Assembly (NCBI GenBank): GCA_963696315.1
Contig: CAVOJU010000032.1
Span: 58,395 to 122,394 of the forward strand
Reading direction: 5' to 3'
DNA: 64,000 nucleotides
From: CAWKEY01 sp963696315
GTDB taxonomy: Bacteria; Pseudomonadota; Gammaproteobacteria; Methylococcales; Methylomonadaceae
Shown here: in pieces, positions 8,313-15,786 of the stretch
How the letters are laid out: each line of letters begins with the position of its first letter
Numbering within the stretch: position 1 is the stretch's first letter
The notes under the pieces: model-generated
What the model saw: only the letters and a program-made list of their open reading frames with translations
Databases searched by the model: none
What the model was told of the DNA's origin: nothing
Made by a program: the position numbers and the translations under genes

Positions 8313-8765
8313 TCAATCTCCTGATTTAACAAGCTTGGATAATAGTTTGAGTATTTTCCGAGTGGAGGCTAAGTCCAATGCGGTGAAAGCATCGTGCGTT
8401 TTCAGTACCGGATCGGCATTGGCTGCCAGTAGTCGTTCAACAGCCTTTTCTCTGCCGCTGGATGCCGCAAAAATGAGGGCAGTAGCGCCAGAGGCGGAAT
8501 TTTGATGATTGATATCGATTCCTGCATGAATCAGTGCATCAATACAGTCGCGGTTTTCAGCATAACAAGCAGCCCACAAGGCGTTATTACCGTATTGATC
8601 AAGTACATCCAGCGCTGCATTCTGATCGATCAAGTAGTTGACCACGTCGCTGCGGCCTTGCTGACTTGCCAAAATTAAAGGGTAAATGCCGGCATTATTC
8701 TGTAAAACCGGTCTAGCTCTGGAGAAATAATTGTTTTGTAACCAAGTTCGTATTTCTGGCGCCAT
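8313..8765 (-). CDS. ankyrin-repeat protein
   Basis: A 150-residue protein made of about four ankyrin repeats; the consensus pieces YPLILASQQGRSDVVNYLIDQNA, NALWAACYAENRDCIDALIHAG and ALIFAASSGREKAVERLLAANAD (each cut here for display) succeed each other at about 33-residue spacing. Such repeats bind protein partners. Its start overlaps the stop of the rhodanese gene (TGATG), and nafY follows within a few bases, so all three are translated together. Ankyrin genes occur in other nif clusters, and a chaperone or adaptor role for nitrogenase is inferred from that setting only. Confidence 0.85.
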   Translation of the reverse strand: MAPEIRTWLQNNYFSRARPVLQNNAGIYPLILASQQGRSDVVNYLIDQNAALDVLDQYGNNALWAACYAENRDCIDALIHAGIDINHQNSASGATALIFAASSGREKAVERLLAANADPVLKTHDAFTALDLASTRKILKLLSKLVKSGD

Positions 8766-9076
8766 CAGGCTTCCTGATGTTTATCTTTCCAGCTGGAATA
8801 ACCGCCTTCCAGGCTGTAAACATGCTTAAAGCCGAAATCGCTAAAGAATTCGGCAAGATGCTCGCTGGCATGGCCGTAATAACAATAAATCAACAAACTG
8901 CGCTGTTTATCACCGCGTTTAACTAAGGATTCTTTTAAGCCTTCGTGAACGTGCAGGGCGTCTTTCAGATGTCCAGCCTTATAATCTTTCATATCTCTAC
9001 AGTCCAGGATTAGAGGCTCTGATTCTTGAATAAATTTTTCAGAATCGGCAATGGTGATGGTTTTAAATTTCATCAT
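8765..9076 (-). CDS. GlpE-like single-domain rhodanese
   Basis: Sulfurtransferase of 103 residues, expected to move sulfane sulfur to an acceptor. The rhodanese core is clear: LILDCRDMKDYKAGHLKDALH and the active-site loop CYYGHASEH with the catalytic cysteine near residue 65, then EGGYSSWK at the end. No signal peptide. It heads the rhodanese-ankyrin-nafY operon, with a sigma-54 promoter about 150 bases upstream and a terminator for the preceding AAA gene beyond that. In a nif setting sulfur supply for Fe-S cluster assembly is plausible. Two adjacent ATG codons mark the start; the second (9073) is equally possible. Confidence 0.88.
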   Translation of the reverse strand: MMKFKTITIADSEKFIQESEPLILDCRDMKDYKAGHLKDALHVHEGLKESLVKRGDKQRSLLIYCYYGHASEHLAEFFSDFGFKHVYSLEGGYSSWKDKHQEA

Positions 9077-9224
9077 ATTGTTAATGACTTTATGAAGTCA
9101 TTCCTCAAACATTGAAAGATTGTTGCAAAACTAACAATAAAAATAGATTTTGTTGTGTTCATTGCGCTTGTTAAGCCTTTAGTAACGCCTATCTGATAGT
9201 CTTAAGGCTGTTATGGTTTAGTTA

Positions 9225-9239
9225 GCAAATCATTTGCCA
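9225..9239 (-). promoter_or_regulatory. sigma-54 (-24/-12) promoter for rhodanese-ankyrin-nafY
   Basis: On the minus strand the sequence TGGCAAATGATTTGCT has GG and GC exactly ten bases apart with full TGGCA and TTGCT halves. It lies about 150 bases upstream of the rhodanese start and just downstream of a terminator. I found no TGT-N10-ACA NifA site within 200 bases upstream, so the activator is unsettled. Confidence 0.75.
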
Positions 9240-9286
9240 TATTGTTGTGCAGCCTTTATTTTCCTGGGCTAACAACATCTTCCAGT

Positions 9287-9321
9287 AAAAAAAGGCGCCT
9301 TATCCGAGAAAATAAGACGCC
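9287..9321 (-). terminator. Rho-independent terminator after the AAA ATPase gene
   Basis: On the minus strand a ten-base-pair stem (arms 9312-9321 and 9294-9303, one G-T pair, eight-base loop) is followed by seven T residues (9293-9287). It lies about 120 bases past the stop of the AAA ATPase gene and separates it from the next sigma-54 promoter. Confidence 0.8.
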
Positions 9322-9439
9322 GAGGGTACTACGCTCAGGAGCGAGCAACATCAAGAAGGGTATGTACAAAAAATACTATGCATTAAAAATGCCAACAGTT
9401 AATACGCTGATGTTTCAATCGGTTTTGACTGAGCAGATT

Positions 9440-11140
9440 TTAAGATCTTTCCATATCCATGCCGCGGAATATTGAGCAACGCTTGAAAACATCCAAGGTC
9501 GGCGCAACTTTTTTGTGCTGACAAAACTTTGCGACCAGTTTGGAAAGTCCTTTGATGTCGCGGCCAGTCGCTTCCGGGAAACACTTCACTAATTGATTGA
9601 TTAGCTGAGCATCAACGTTCAGATCGAATTGCTCGATCATTACCCGCCAAATCTGGCGGCGTGCATCACTGTCCGGCGGATAATATTTAATCAGGGCGAT
9701 GCAGCGGGAAACGATGGCTTCATCGATGTCGTCGACACGATTCGTGGTCAAAAACAGCAAGCCGTTAAAATATTCAAGCACCCTTAAAAACACCCCGACG
9801 ACGGCATTCATGGCGATGTTGTTATCACGGCGTTTAATGTAAACATCGGCTTCATCGATCAACATCACCGCTCCCCAGCGCTGGGCGCGGGTTAACACAT
9901 CTTTCAGGGCTTTTTCCATTTCGCCGACATTGAGTCCCAGTTGTCCTGAATGCACACGGTACAAGGGACGCTTAATAATTTCGGAATAGACTTCGGCCGT
10001 CAGTGTTTTACCGACCCCGGCTGGCCCTGCACACAATACCGTTGTTCCTCCCGATTTGCCTTCAACGATATCATCCATCAAAACATCCATTTCAGCGGTC
10101 AGAATATCAATCAAATCGATCTGTTCTTCGCGAAGAATCAATTTTTGTTTTAGTTCAGGCTGATAGCGATAAGGCTTGATGTCATTAACATGCACCCATA
10201 AATGATGATGCAGCTCCAGATGAAACATCAGCAGATAACAATGCACCGGCAGTTCGGTAAATAAGCCTTTGGGTATTTCTGTTTGCGAGGCTTCCACTTC
10301 ATTCTCGACTTTACAATCGTAGCGATTGCTTTTGGCGGCTTTGCGTAAATATTTGGCAAGTATGTCGCCTTTGGCATCGACCGTTAATGCTCGTTCGCTG
10401 AGTATACTTTCATCGCACACCAGGCGCGCAGTCCCGCCTTCTGTCGATAACACCACGACATCTTTACGCGCCCAATCGGTGTTGCGATGCGAAGCCGTGG
10501 GATCTTCAGCATAAAATCCGGTGCCTTTGCCGGAAAATTGTGCGCCGGACTGGCCGCACCATTCGAAATAGTGCCCGGCGGCATCGTCATACGTGCTGAT
10601 AAGCTCGGGTGTTTCTTTAAGAAATCCTTTAGCTGCAAAAATTTCGGTAACTGTTTTATTGGCAATGTCACGGGCACGGATAGTAACGGTTGAAATCGCC
10701 ACTTTGCCTTTGGCATTGGCTTTGAGCTCAAGTGTCACGCGACCTGTTTCTTCCTCGCCCGAAGGCGTAAAGTCCAGCCGGGTGACCAGGTAAGCCATGG
10801 GTTTTCCGGCAACGTTGGCCTGGAACAGCCAGCCGCGTATGGCGTTATTGATTAGATAGCGGGCGCAAGCCGGCAGCAGCATTTCCAGATCATCTTCTTC
10901 AAACCTGACCGTATCATCATTCATGGCTTTTTGCAGCGTTGAAAGCTGCGCAGCATGACCTTGCATTTCAGTCCCGGCTTTATTGTAAAGCACCTGCAAA
11001 AAACTGAGTTCGCTATTGGACAATTGCTTGAAGGGCACTTCGGCTTTATTACCAAAACGCAGTTGATCTTTCAATGCCGCCAGCCCCGGGAACTCATTAA
11101 CCATTGCTTCGACATACTTGCGCTCAATCTGAAGTTTCAT
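9440..11140 (-). CDS. AAA-family ATPase in nif cluster
   Basis: A 566-residue protein with an uncharacterised N-terminal part of about 350 residues and a C-terminal AAA domain. The Walker A is GPAGVGKT (about residue 366), the Walker B VMLIDEADVY, then a sensor-1 LFLTTNRVDDID and an arginine-bearing SRCIALIKYYPP, close to AAA ATPases of the BCS1/classic type. The start at 11140 has AGGTG nearby; a longer reading from 11167 is less likely. It follows a 189-residue unknown and mop, and the three share a sigma-54 promoter with a NifA site at 12.3-12.4 kb. This suggests a remodelling or chaperone role tied to nitrogenase or molybdenum, which is inference. A terminator follows at 9287-9321. Confidence 0.85.
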   Translation of the reverse strand: MKLQIERKYVEAMVNEFPGLAALKDQLRFGNKAEVPFKQLSNSELSFLQVLYNKAGTEMQGHAAQLSTLQKAMNDDTVRFEEDDLEMLLPACARYLINNAIRGWLFQANVAGKPMAYLVTRLDFTPSGEEETGRVTLELKANAKGKVAISTVTIRARDIANKTVTEIFAAKGFLKETPELISTYDDAAGHYFEWCGQSGAQFSGKGTGFYAEDPTASHRNTDWARKDVVVLSTEGGTARLVCDESILSERALTVDAKGDILAKYLRKAAKSNRYDCKVENEVEASQTEIPKGLFTELPVHCYLLMFHLELHHHLWVHVNDIKPYRYQPELKQKLILREEQIDLIDILTAEMDVLMDDIVEGKSGGTTVLCAGPAGVGKTLTAEVYSEIIKRPLYRVHSGQLGLNVGEMEKALKDVLTRAQRWGAVMLIDEADVYIKRRDNNIAMNAVVGVFLRVLEYFNGLLFLTTNRVDDIDEAIVSRCIALIKYYPPDSDARRQIWRVMIEQFDLNVDAQLINQLVKCFPEATGRDIKGLSKLVAKFCQHKKVAPTLDVFKRCSIFRGMDMERS

Positions 11141-11261
11141 GGGGCACCTATCTCGATGAGTTGACAATAACGGGGGTAGGGGTCAGGGCGCTGAGGGATA
11201 TGGTAGTGCTACAGGTAATTTTCTTTCAGAAATCCCCGGAACAAGGTGATTCCATTCATGA

Positions 11262-11319
11262 TTCGACAGGCTCACCACGAACGGAATCAACACAAACCGT
11301 TCATCCTGAGCGTGTCGAA
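11262..11319. repeat. imperfect inverted-repeat (REP-like) element
   Basis: Two 23-base arms (11262-11284 and 11297-11319) starting TTCGACA and ending GAACGG on opposite strands surround a 12-base spacer. Only four positions differ between arms. The motif looks like the dispersed TTCGAC...GAACGG element common in many proteobacterial genomes. It sits in the gap between the 189-residue gene and the AAA gene, where an RNA hairpin could tune expression of the downstream gene. Confidence 0.7.
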
Positions 11320-11351
11320 GGATTTGGCCAGAAAAGGGCAATAATAAAACC

Positions 11352-11921
11352 TTAAATTGCACCAACTGCCGCTTCTTTAACGACCACGATGGTATTTTCT
11401 TCTGCTTCTGCAAATGAAACGAGCGGCGATTTTGGTTTATACGATTTAGCTGCAGCATAAGCGATGGCGACTTTATCTTCAGCCGATTGATTTTTCAGCT
11501 CACTTTTTTCGATATACAGTTCTTCAAGTAATTCATTCCATACCAGGCCTTGTTTGAAAGGAATCAATTTATAGGTAACGCCTTCCAGTTCAACCTGCAA
11601 CCCTTTGCCGATATTTTCTACATAGATTAAAGCCGTGCAGTCCGGGGCGATATCGTCTTTATATTTTTCAACAAAAACGGGCAGTAAATCGAGTGTAGGC
11701 AATAAACCGTTGATGAATTTGATCATGTCGTTTTCAATAATCAAGGCGGAATGAATCAACAAAGCCTCAGGAGGTTTGCGGTCAGTTGTTGAGCCATCAC
11801 GCAAAGAACCCTCTTTTATAACCAGGTCGCCGCGATAAGCATAAACACCAGCATCGCTAGTTTGGCCATTGACCAACGTGACCGTTAATAATGCTTTGGC
11901 CTGATAGTTTTCTAGTAGCAT
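11352..11921 (-). CDS. hypothetical protein between mop and AAA ATPase, 189 aa
   Basis: I do not recognise this family. The protein is soluble and mostly strand-rich: MLLENYQAKALLTVTLVNG, then LLIHSALIIENDMIKFINGLLP and VTYKLIPFKQGLVW (fragments), and a helical, alanine-rich C-terminal third. There is no cysteine cluster, signal or nucleotide motif. The ATG at 11921 has a GGAG site upstream. It lies between mop and the AAA ATPase in a sigma-54-controlled block, so it may be the adaptor or substrate of the ATPase; only context supports that. Confidence 0.7.
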   Translation of the reverse strand: MLLENYQAKALLTVTLVNGQTSDAGVYAYRGDLVIKEGSLRDGSTTDRKPPEALLIHSALIIENDMIKFINGLLPTLDLLPVFVEKYKDDIAPDCTALIYVENIGKGLQVELEGVTYKLIPFKQGLVWNELLEELYIEKSELKNQSAEDKVAIAYAAAKSYKPKSPLVSFAEAEENTIVVVKEAAVGAI

Positions 11922-12026
11922 TGTTTTTTCTCCGGATGAGTAGAATTTAAATAGATTTTTATTAGGGTCTGTGGCTCTGTTGACATTAACACTGCAGAGA
12001 GATTAATGAGTGGCATGTTGCGCACA

Positions 12027-12236
12027 TTAATCAATTGCCAAAGTGACTTCGGTCGATTTAATCAACGCGTAGGCTTTGCCGCCTACTTTAAGGCCCAGGT
12101 TCTCAACAGAGCTTTTAGATACAATTGAAGTCACGATGATTTCCGGTGAAATTTCCAGGATAACTTCTGATACGATAGCACCATGATTAATAGACCTGAT
12201 TGTGCCTTGCCATTGGTTACGATTACTGAGTTTCAT
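12027..12236 (-). CDS. mop: molbindin (Mop-type molybdate-binding protein)
   Basis: A 69-residue single TOBE/Mop domain: MKLSNRNQWQGTIRSINHGA, then VSEVILEISPEIIVTSIVSKSSVENLGLKVGGKAYALIKSTEV in overlapping family order. Such proteins form hexamers that bind oxyanions, mainly molybdate, as a cytoplasmic store. Position in a nif cluster fits supply of Mo for FeMo-cofactor. It is the first gene after a sigma-54 promoter with a NifA-type site, about 40 bases upstream of the start, and is followed by the 189-residue unknown and the AAA ATPase. Confidence 0.9.
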   Translation of the reverse strand: MKLSNRNQWQGTIRSINHGAIVSEVILEISPEIIVTSIVSKSSVENLGLKVGGKAYALIKSTEVTLAID

Positions 12237-12276
12237 TTTATTGCCCCTGGCCAGATAGATTTATGATCTGAATTCA

Positions 12277-12291
12277 GCAATGTTTATGCCA
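12277..12291 (-). promoter_or_regulatory. sigma-54 (-24/-12) promoter for mop-AAA block
   Basis: Minus-strand TGGCATAAACATTGCT carries TGGCA and TTGCT halves with GG to GC spacing of ten bases. The predicted transcript starts about 30 bases before the mop start codon. A TGT-N10-ACA site lies about 130 bases upstream, the usual distance for NifA action. Confidence 0.8.
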
Positions 12292-12418
12292 TGATTGAGA
12301 ACAGACGACGTGCTCTATATTTACCCGGCAATACAGTCAAATAGCGTATTTGAGGGGGAGTGCTCCGGGTTGCGGCATGAACGTTATCCAACAAAACAAA
12401 ATGGTTCATCTAACGAAT

Positions 12419-12434
12419 TGTCAGAAACCATACA
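12419..12434. promoter_or_regulatory. NifA upstream activator site (TGT-N10-ACA)
   Basis: The sequence TGTCAGAAACCATACA fits TGT-N10-ACA exactly. It lies about 130 bases upstream of the -24 element of the mop promoter, within the gene-free stretch 12237-12612, which otherwise shows no gene. Confidence 0.65.
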
Positions 12435-12612
12435 TTGTCAATAATGACGACTATACGAGGCAGAGCAGGCACTTGCCATGCCACGATTAAAGGCCAATTT
12501 GCTGCCGAAAGGCACGGTCTTTTCCAATAGGGGCGGGGTTAAAGGCATTTGTCATCAATCTGCTGATTTGCCAAATGGCAGCGCTAAATCGCGTCCATAA
12601 AATCAGACAGCG

Positions 12613-13050
12613 TTATGATTCCATGATCTGAGCATAAGCAAGTCGTAATAATTCCATTTCTGCAGGTGGTCTGTTTCTTAACTCGGTCAGGGTTCTGAAT
12701 TTACAGCCTTTGCGGGCCATCAACGCATGGGGTGGATCAAGCGCTTTAAATTGAGCCAGATAGACCGTGATAATGCCGTCCGGAGTGTCCACTTGTGCGC
12801 GGAAATCTTCGTCGGCTTGCAGAAGATCATCGGGCAAGTCCAGGGCCTGGCTGATGGCCGCCACAATATTGCTTGCAGGTAACTCGACGCTATTGTGTGA
12901 CAGTTCTGCGTTCTCCAGAATCGAAGACAAAACCGGCAGAGGCGAAGGGCTGCATACGCTGTCACTGGGATGCTGGAGGAATAAGGTCAGGGCACTGATA
13001 GCGCCATTGTAGTAAAGGACAACGCGGCTGCGTGTTGTTAATTCGATCAT
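12613..13050 (-). CDS. hypothetical nif-associated protein, 145 aa
   Basis: Family not recognised. The start at 13050 overlaps the stop of the upstream DUF364 gene in an ATGA arrangement, which shows translational coupling and argues against a longer reading from 13077. The sequence starts MIELTTRSRVVLYYNG; the middle has a helical ASNIVAAISQALDLPDDLL segment and the end KFRTLTELRNRPPAEMELL, with no metal-binding cysteine motif (three scattered cysteines only). It is the last gene of the long nifE-led block. Confidence 0.7.
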   Translation of the reverse strand: MIELTTRSRVVLYYNGAISALTLFLQHPSDSVCSPSPLPVLSSILENAELSHNSVELPASNIVAAISQALDLPDDLLQADEDFRAQVDTPDGIITVYLAQFKALDPPHALMARKGCKFRTLTELRNRPPAEMELLRLAYAQIMES

Positions 13051-14006
13051 GATGCGACTCCGTGGTGAGTATCCCACAGACGCTTGTAACTGCTATCCAT
13101 GCGCGAGAGCCGCGTTGTAACTTGATGAAGCGGGTTAAACTCAGGAAACCGCCCCTTTTTTCCGCTGGCATACCAATGCTCCATGGCTGAAGTGAGCCGC
13201 TGTTTTTCTGCATAGTCCTGGGCAATCCGGTTTTTCAGCCAGGTCATGCTGTTAGCCGGCGTTAACTCAACTATCCGGTAACGTGCACCGTTTTCAAAAA
13301 TGCGCACACCGCCGCCTTCTGACGCAGTCTGGTAGAGCTTATCCGGATCGACGACCTCAATACCCGCCAGATAATTGATGCCGAATTCATGCAGTTCAGG
13401 TAACCAGGGCAATGTGGGCCCCATCAACACCGTTGTAGCGTTTTGTGCCAGTTCGGCAAGACGCGGGAACGTTTTATTGGTGATCGAACTGGCAGTTAAA
13501 AATACCCAGTCCGCATTAGGCAGTAAAAATTCACAGGCGGGGTCAGGAAAATCGTTATGTACCGGTTGCCGTTCCAGAATGCTGAGATTGAATGCTTCGG
13601 CATAGCGTTCAATGCCAGGGTAACGGCCGATCACAACCACTTTCTTATCTTTTAGTTGCGGTAGAAAATGTTCAAAAACGGCCAGATTGCCCCTCTCGGC
13701 AGCGGCCAATAGTATGATGCCTGCTGGTAATTCGAAACGATTTAAGCTGCAATTGATAGCCGCCATGCCTACCGTGGCTTTGTAGGGTTCCCAATCGTTA
13801 ATCCAGGTTGCCAGATCGCCGAGTGTTTTGCCGGCTAAGGTGCCGGGCCATGGCAAGGTGCGCGTGGGTAGCCCCGGGCTCATGGCTAATCCCAGGTGCT
13901 GTGCTTTACATACTGTCCAAACCAGACCGATGGTCAGTTCCGTGACCCGCGTATCGCTGCCGGCATGATCCAGCAGCAGCTCATAAATCCGCGAGGGTTT
14001 TTCCAT
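13047..14006 (-). CDS. DUF364/DUF4213-type protein in nif cluster
   Basis: A 319-residue soluble protein of the DUF4213-DUF364 type, a family suggested to bind or chelate metals. The N-terminal part (to about residue 110) includes GLVWTVCKAQ and LGLAMSPG; the second part has a Rossmann-like KKVVVIGRYPGIERY strand and loop, ADWVFLTASSITNKTFPRL and VLMGPTLPWLPELHEFGI, the family's conserved GPS/GPT-type end. It starts five bases after the preceding gene and overlaps the next by four. Its presence in the nifENX operon suggests a part in metal or cofactor handling, but its reaction is unknown. Confidence 0.8.
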   Translation of the reverse strand: MEKPSRIYELLLDHAGSDTRVTELTIGLVWTVCKAQHLGLAMSPGLPTRTLPWPGTLAGKTLGDLATWINDWEPYKATVGMAAINCSLNRFELPAGIILLAAAERGNLAVFEHFLPQLKDKKVVVIGRYPGIERYAEAFNLSILERQPVHNDFPDPACEFLLPNADWVFLTASSITNKTFPRLAELAQNATTVLMGPTLPWLPELHEFGINYLAGIEVVDPDKLYQTASEGGGVRIFENGARYRIVELTPANSMTWLKNRIAQDYAEKQRLTSAMEHWYASGKKGRFPEFNPLHQVTTRLSRMDSSYKRLWDTHHGVAS

Positions 14007-14011
14007 ATCGG

Positions 14012-14386
14012 CTAGCCGGACATAGGCAACAACTTGGCTTCAGCTTTAATGTTTTCAGCTTTACCCCAGGCTGTGACGCCTTCAACAAACCAGCTTGGTT
14101 TGCCCGGATGAGTTTTGATCACATCATATTCCGCGTAAAAGGTGCCATCACTATTAAACTGAAGCCTGCCGATACGCTGCTTTTTAAACTCATCGTACCA
14201 ATAACACGTCAAGTTATGCTCTCCAGTATACGGGTCTTTGATGAGTTCAAAACTGGCATCATCATAATTTGGAGAGTATTTAATTTCTGCTGCCGCAAAA
14301 CCCAGCTTGTTGATTTCTTCAATCAGCCGCTCACAGACACGTTCGGCCAAAGGACGGTTAAGAGCGATATGTTCCGATAGATCCAT
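14012..14386 (-). CDS. hypothetical nif-associated protein, 124 aa
   Basis: Family not recognised. A soluble protein with an N-terminal helical part (MDLSEHIALNRPLAERV) and a strand-rich second half (LTCYWYDEFKKQRIGRLQF, GTFYAEYDVIKTHP, WFVEGVTAWG). Its ATG overlaps the stop of the preceding gene by one base (TAATG), which fixes the start at 14386. The tight packing between a TPR-like gene and the DUF364 gene indicates one operon with nifENX. Confidence 0.75.
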   Translation of the reverse strand: MDLSEHIALNRPLAERVCERLIEEINKLGFAAAEIKYSPNYDDASFELIKDPYTGEHNLTCYWYDEFKKQRIGRLQFNSDGTFYAEYDVIKTHPGKPSWFVEGVTAWGKAENIKAEAKLLPMSG

Positions 14387-14883
14387 TAGTCAGTCACTCC
14401 CGCAGCCAAATCCATAATCACTGAAGCGCCTGAACGGTCTTCGGGGTCCAGCTGCTGTAAGGTCGACAAAACAAGCTGTGCGTCCAGGGTAAACCCAAGC
14501 CTGAGTTTGATAAACGCCAAGGCTTTCAGCGTATATAAATAGAACAGGCTGCACTCATTGGCGTACAAGTTCCATTTTTGCCGGTTTTGAACCAGTTGAC
14601 GATAATCGCTGGGAAAACCGCCTTGTTTTGCCGATTCCTCCAGGCCCGCCAAGACAATCCGTTCTGCATCAAGGAGACGTTTTTGGAAGAAATAAAATTT
14701 ATACAAGGCAAAGTAGGTTTGCAAACAATGGCTGTCCAAAGTTTGCGCTTGTATAAACAGGTTTTCTGCCTGGCTTTGGTTCACCAGACTTGCGGCCACA
14801 GCGGCTTGCAGGAGATTATTGACTTCCGCGGGAATATCCGGGCTAAACAGCACCCGCTCTTCTATAAACGCCACTGCACGCAT
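14386..14883 (-). CDS. TPR-like helical protein in nif cluster, 165 aa
   Basis: An all-helical protein with TPR-like spacing: AVAASLVNQSQAENLFIQAQ, then TYFALYKFYFFQKRLLDAER and IKLRLGFTLDAQLVLSTLQ. TPR-like scaffolds bind partner proteins; here the partner is unknown. The start overlaps the stop of the [2Fe-2S] ferredoxin gene by one base (TAATG), and the next gene does the same at its end, so translation is coupled throughout. A similar gene is, from memory, common beside ferredoxins in gammaproteobacterial nif clusters. Confidence 0.75.
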   Translation of the reverse strand: MRAVAFIEERVLFSPDIPAEVNNLLQAAVAASLVNQSQAENLFIQAQTLDSHCLQTYFALYKFYFFQKRLLDAERIVLAGLEESAKQGGFPSDYRQLVQNRQKWNLYANECSLFYLYTLKALAFIKLRLGFTLDAQLVLSTLQQLDPEDRSGASVIMDLAAGVTD

Positions 14884-15206
14884 TACCAGACCTCGGCAGG
14901 AACCATCAGGCTGGTAACCGGCTTGCCGCCAAGCAGATGCTGTTCGATGATGGTTTTCACGTCATCTTTTTTCAACTTGCCATACATAATCCCTTCAGGA
15001 TAAACCAGAACGCTGGGGCCCATCATGCATGGTCCCATGCAGCCAGTGTTAGTCAGGGCGATTTTTTCAAACAGATTTCGGGTTTGTATTTCATTCATGA
15101 ATTCATTCATGATCTCGGCGCAACCCGCACTCGCACAAGAGCCTCTGGGATGCCCTTGTGGCCGGTTTTGAGTACAAACAAAGACATGTTTTTCTGGTCT
15201 GGGCAT
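14883..15206 (-). CDS. thioredoxin-like [2Fe-2S] ferredoxin
   Basis: A 107-residue thioredoxin-fold [2Fe-2S] ferredoxin of the clostridial/Azotobacter 2Fe-2S type. It starts VFVCTQNRPQGHPRGSC, and the second cysteine pair lies in NTGCMGPCMMGPSVLVYP, followed by the conserved YGKL. The cluster is held by the first C, the GSC cysteine and the two in CMGPC. A ribosome site AGAAGGA lies upstream of the ATG at 15206. It follows fdxB in the nif operon and is expected to donate electrons during cofactor assembly or to nitrogenase. Confidence 0.9.
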   Translation of the reverse strand: MPRPEKHVFVCTQNRPQGHPRGSCASAGCAEIMNEFMNEIQTRNLFEKIALTNTGCMGPCMMGPSVLVYPEGIMYGKLKKDDVKTIIEQHLLGGKPVTSLMVPAEVW

Positions 15207-15227
15207 GATCGTAATCCTTCTAAAAAA

Positions 15228-15545
15228 TTAAGCGGCTTGTTTATGTTCGTGAGTAAAACAGTCTTTTGGACACACTTTTGAGCAAGCTTCGCAGCCGATA
15301 CAATCGAGTTTGTTTTTTAAACTCATGACCATGCTGTTGTCATCATCGTCTTCAAAATCGCCATAATCATCATCAAAGTCCTCTGGATCAAGGGCTTCAG
15401 CTTTTTCAACCAGATCGAAAACATCGCGAGGGCAGACTTTAAAGCAACGGCCACACCCGATGCAGGTTTTTTGATTGATGTCGGTTACATAAGCAGGTGT
15501 CCATTCGGTGCCGCCAAAGGTAACGCCAGTTACAAATTCAGACAT
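15228..15545 (-). CDS. fdxB: nif-specific ferredoxin III (FdxB type)
   Basis: Bacterial-type ferredoxin of 105 residues with two [4Fe-4S] motifs: CIGCGRCFKVCP near residue 28 and CIGCEACSKVCP near residue 82. The two are separated by an unusually acidic linker (DPEDFDDDYGDFEDDDD). This layout matches ferredoxin III, nif-specific, which sits downstream of nifX in many diazotrophs. It is expected to take part in FeMo-cofactor assembly. Confidence 0.92.
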   Translation of the reverse strand: MSEFVTGVTFGGTEWTPAYVTDINQKTCIGCGRCFKVCPRDVFDLVEKAEALDPEDFDDDYGDFEDDDDNSMVMSLKNKLDCIGCEACSKVCPKDCFTHEHKQAA

Positions 15546-15559
15546 GACTTTTCTCCAGC

Positions 15560-15775
15560 TCAGGCAGCTTCGGTTTGTGCGGCAAGCAGTTTTTGATTGG
15601 CTTCATCCCAGGCTTTACAGGCCTCATAAGTGGCCTCTGCAATACCCATTAGTTCGCCGTAGGCATCAGGCAGGCGGTCTTCAATCAGATCATGTAATTC
15701 CATCGCCTGTTCACTGGCCAAACGCTTGGTTTTTTTGACTTCCTTTTCCAACTTTCTCAATTCTTCAGGGGTCAT
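15560..15775 (-). CDS. CCE_0567/DUF683-family small nif protein
   Basis: A 71-residue helical hairpin protein starting MTPEELRKLEKEVKKTKRL and containing AMELHDLIEDRLP and AYGELMGIAEATYEACKAW. This fits the DUF683 (CCE_0567) metalloprotein family that nearly always follows the DUF269 gene in nif operons. Function is unknown; metal binding has been suggested for the family. It lies 11 bases after the DUF269 gene. Confidence 0.9.
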   Translation of the reverse strand: MTPEELRKLEKEVKKTKRLASEQAMELHDLIEDRLPDAYGELMGIAEATYEACKAWDEANQKLLAAQTEAA

Positions 15776-15786
15776 GGGGATGCTCC

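Noticed and set aside
9242..9475. plus-strand frame over the rhodanese promoter and AAA terminator
   Set aside because: It covers a promoter and terminator of the opposite strand and has no protein-like features.
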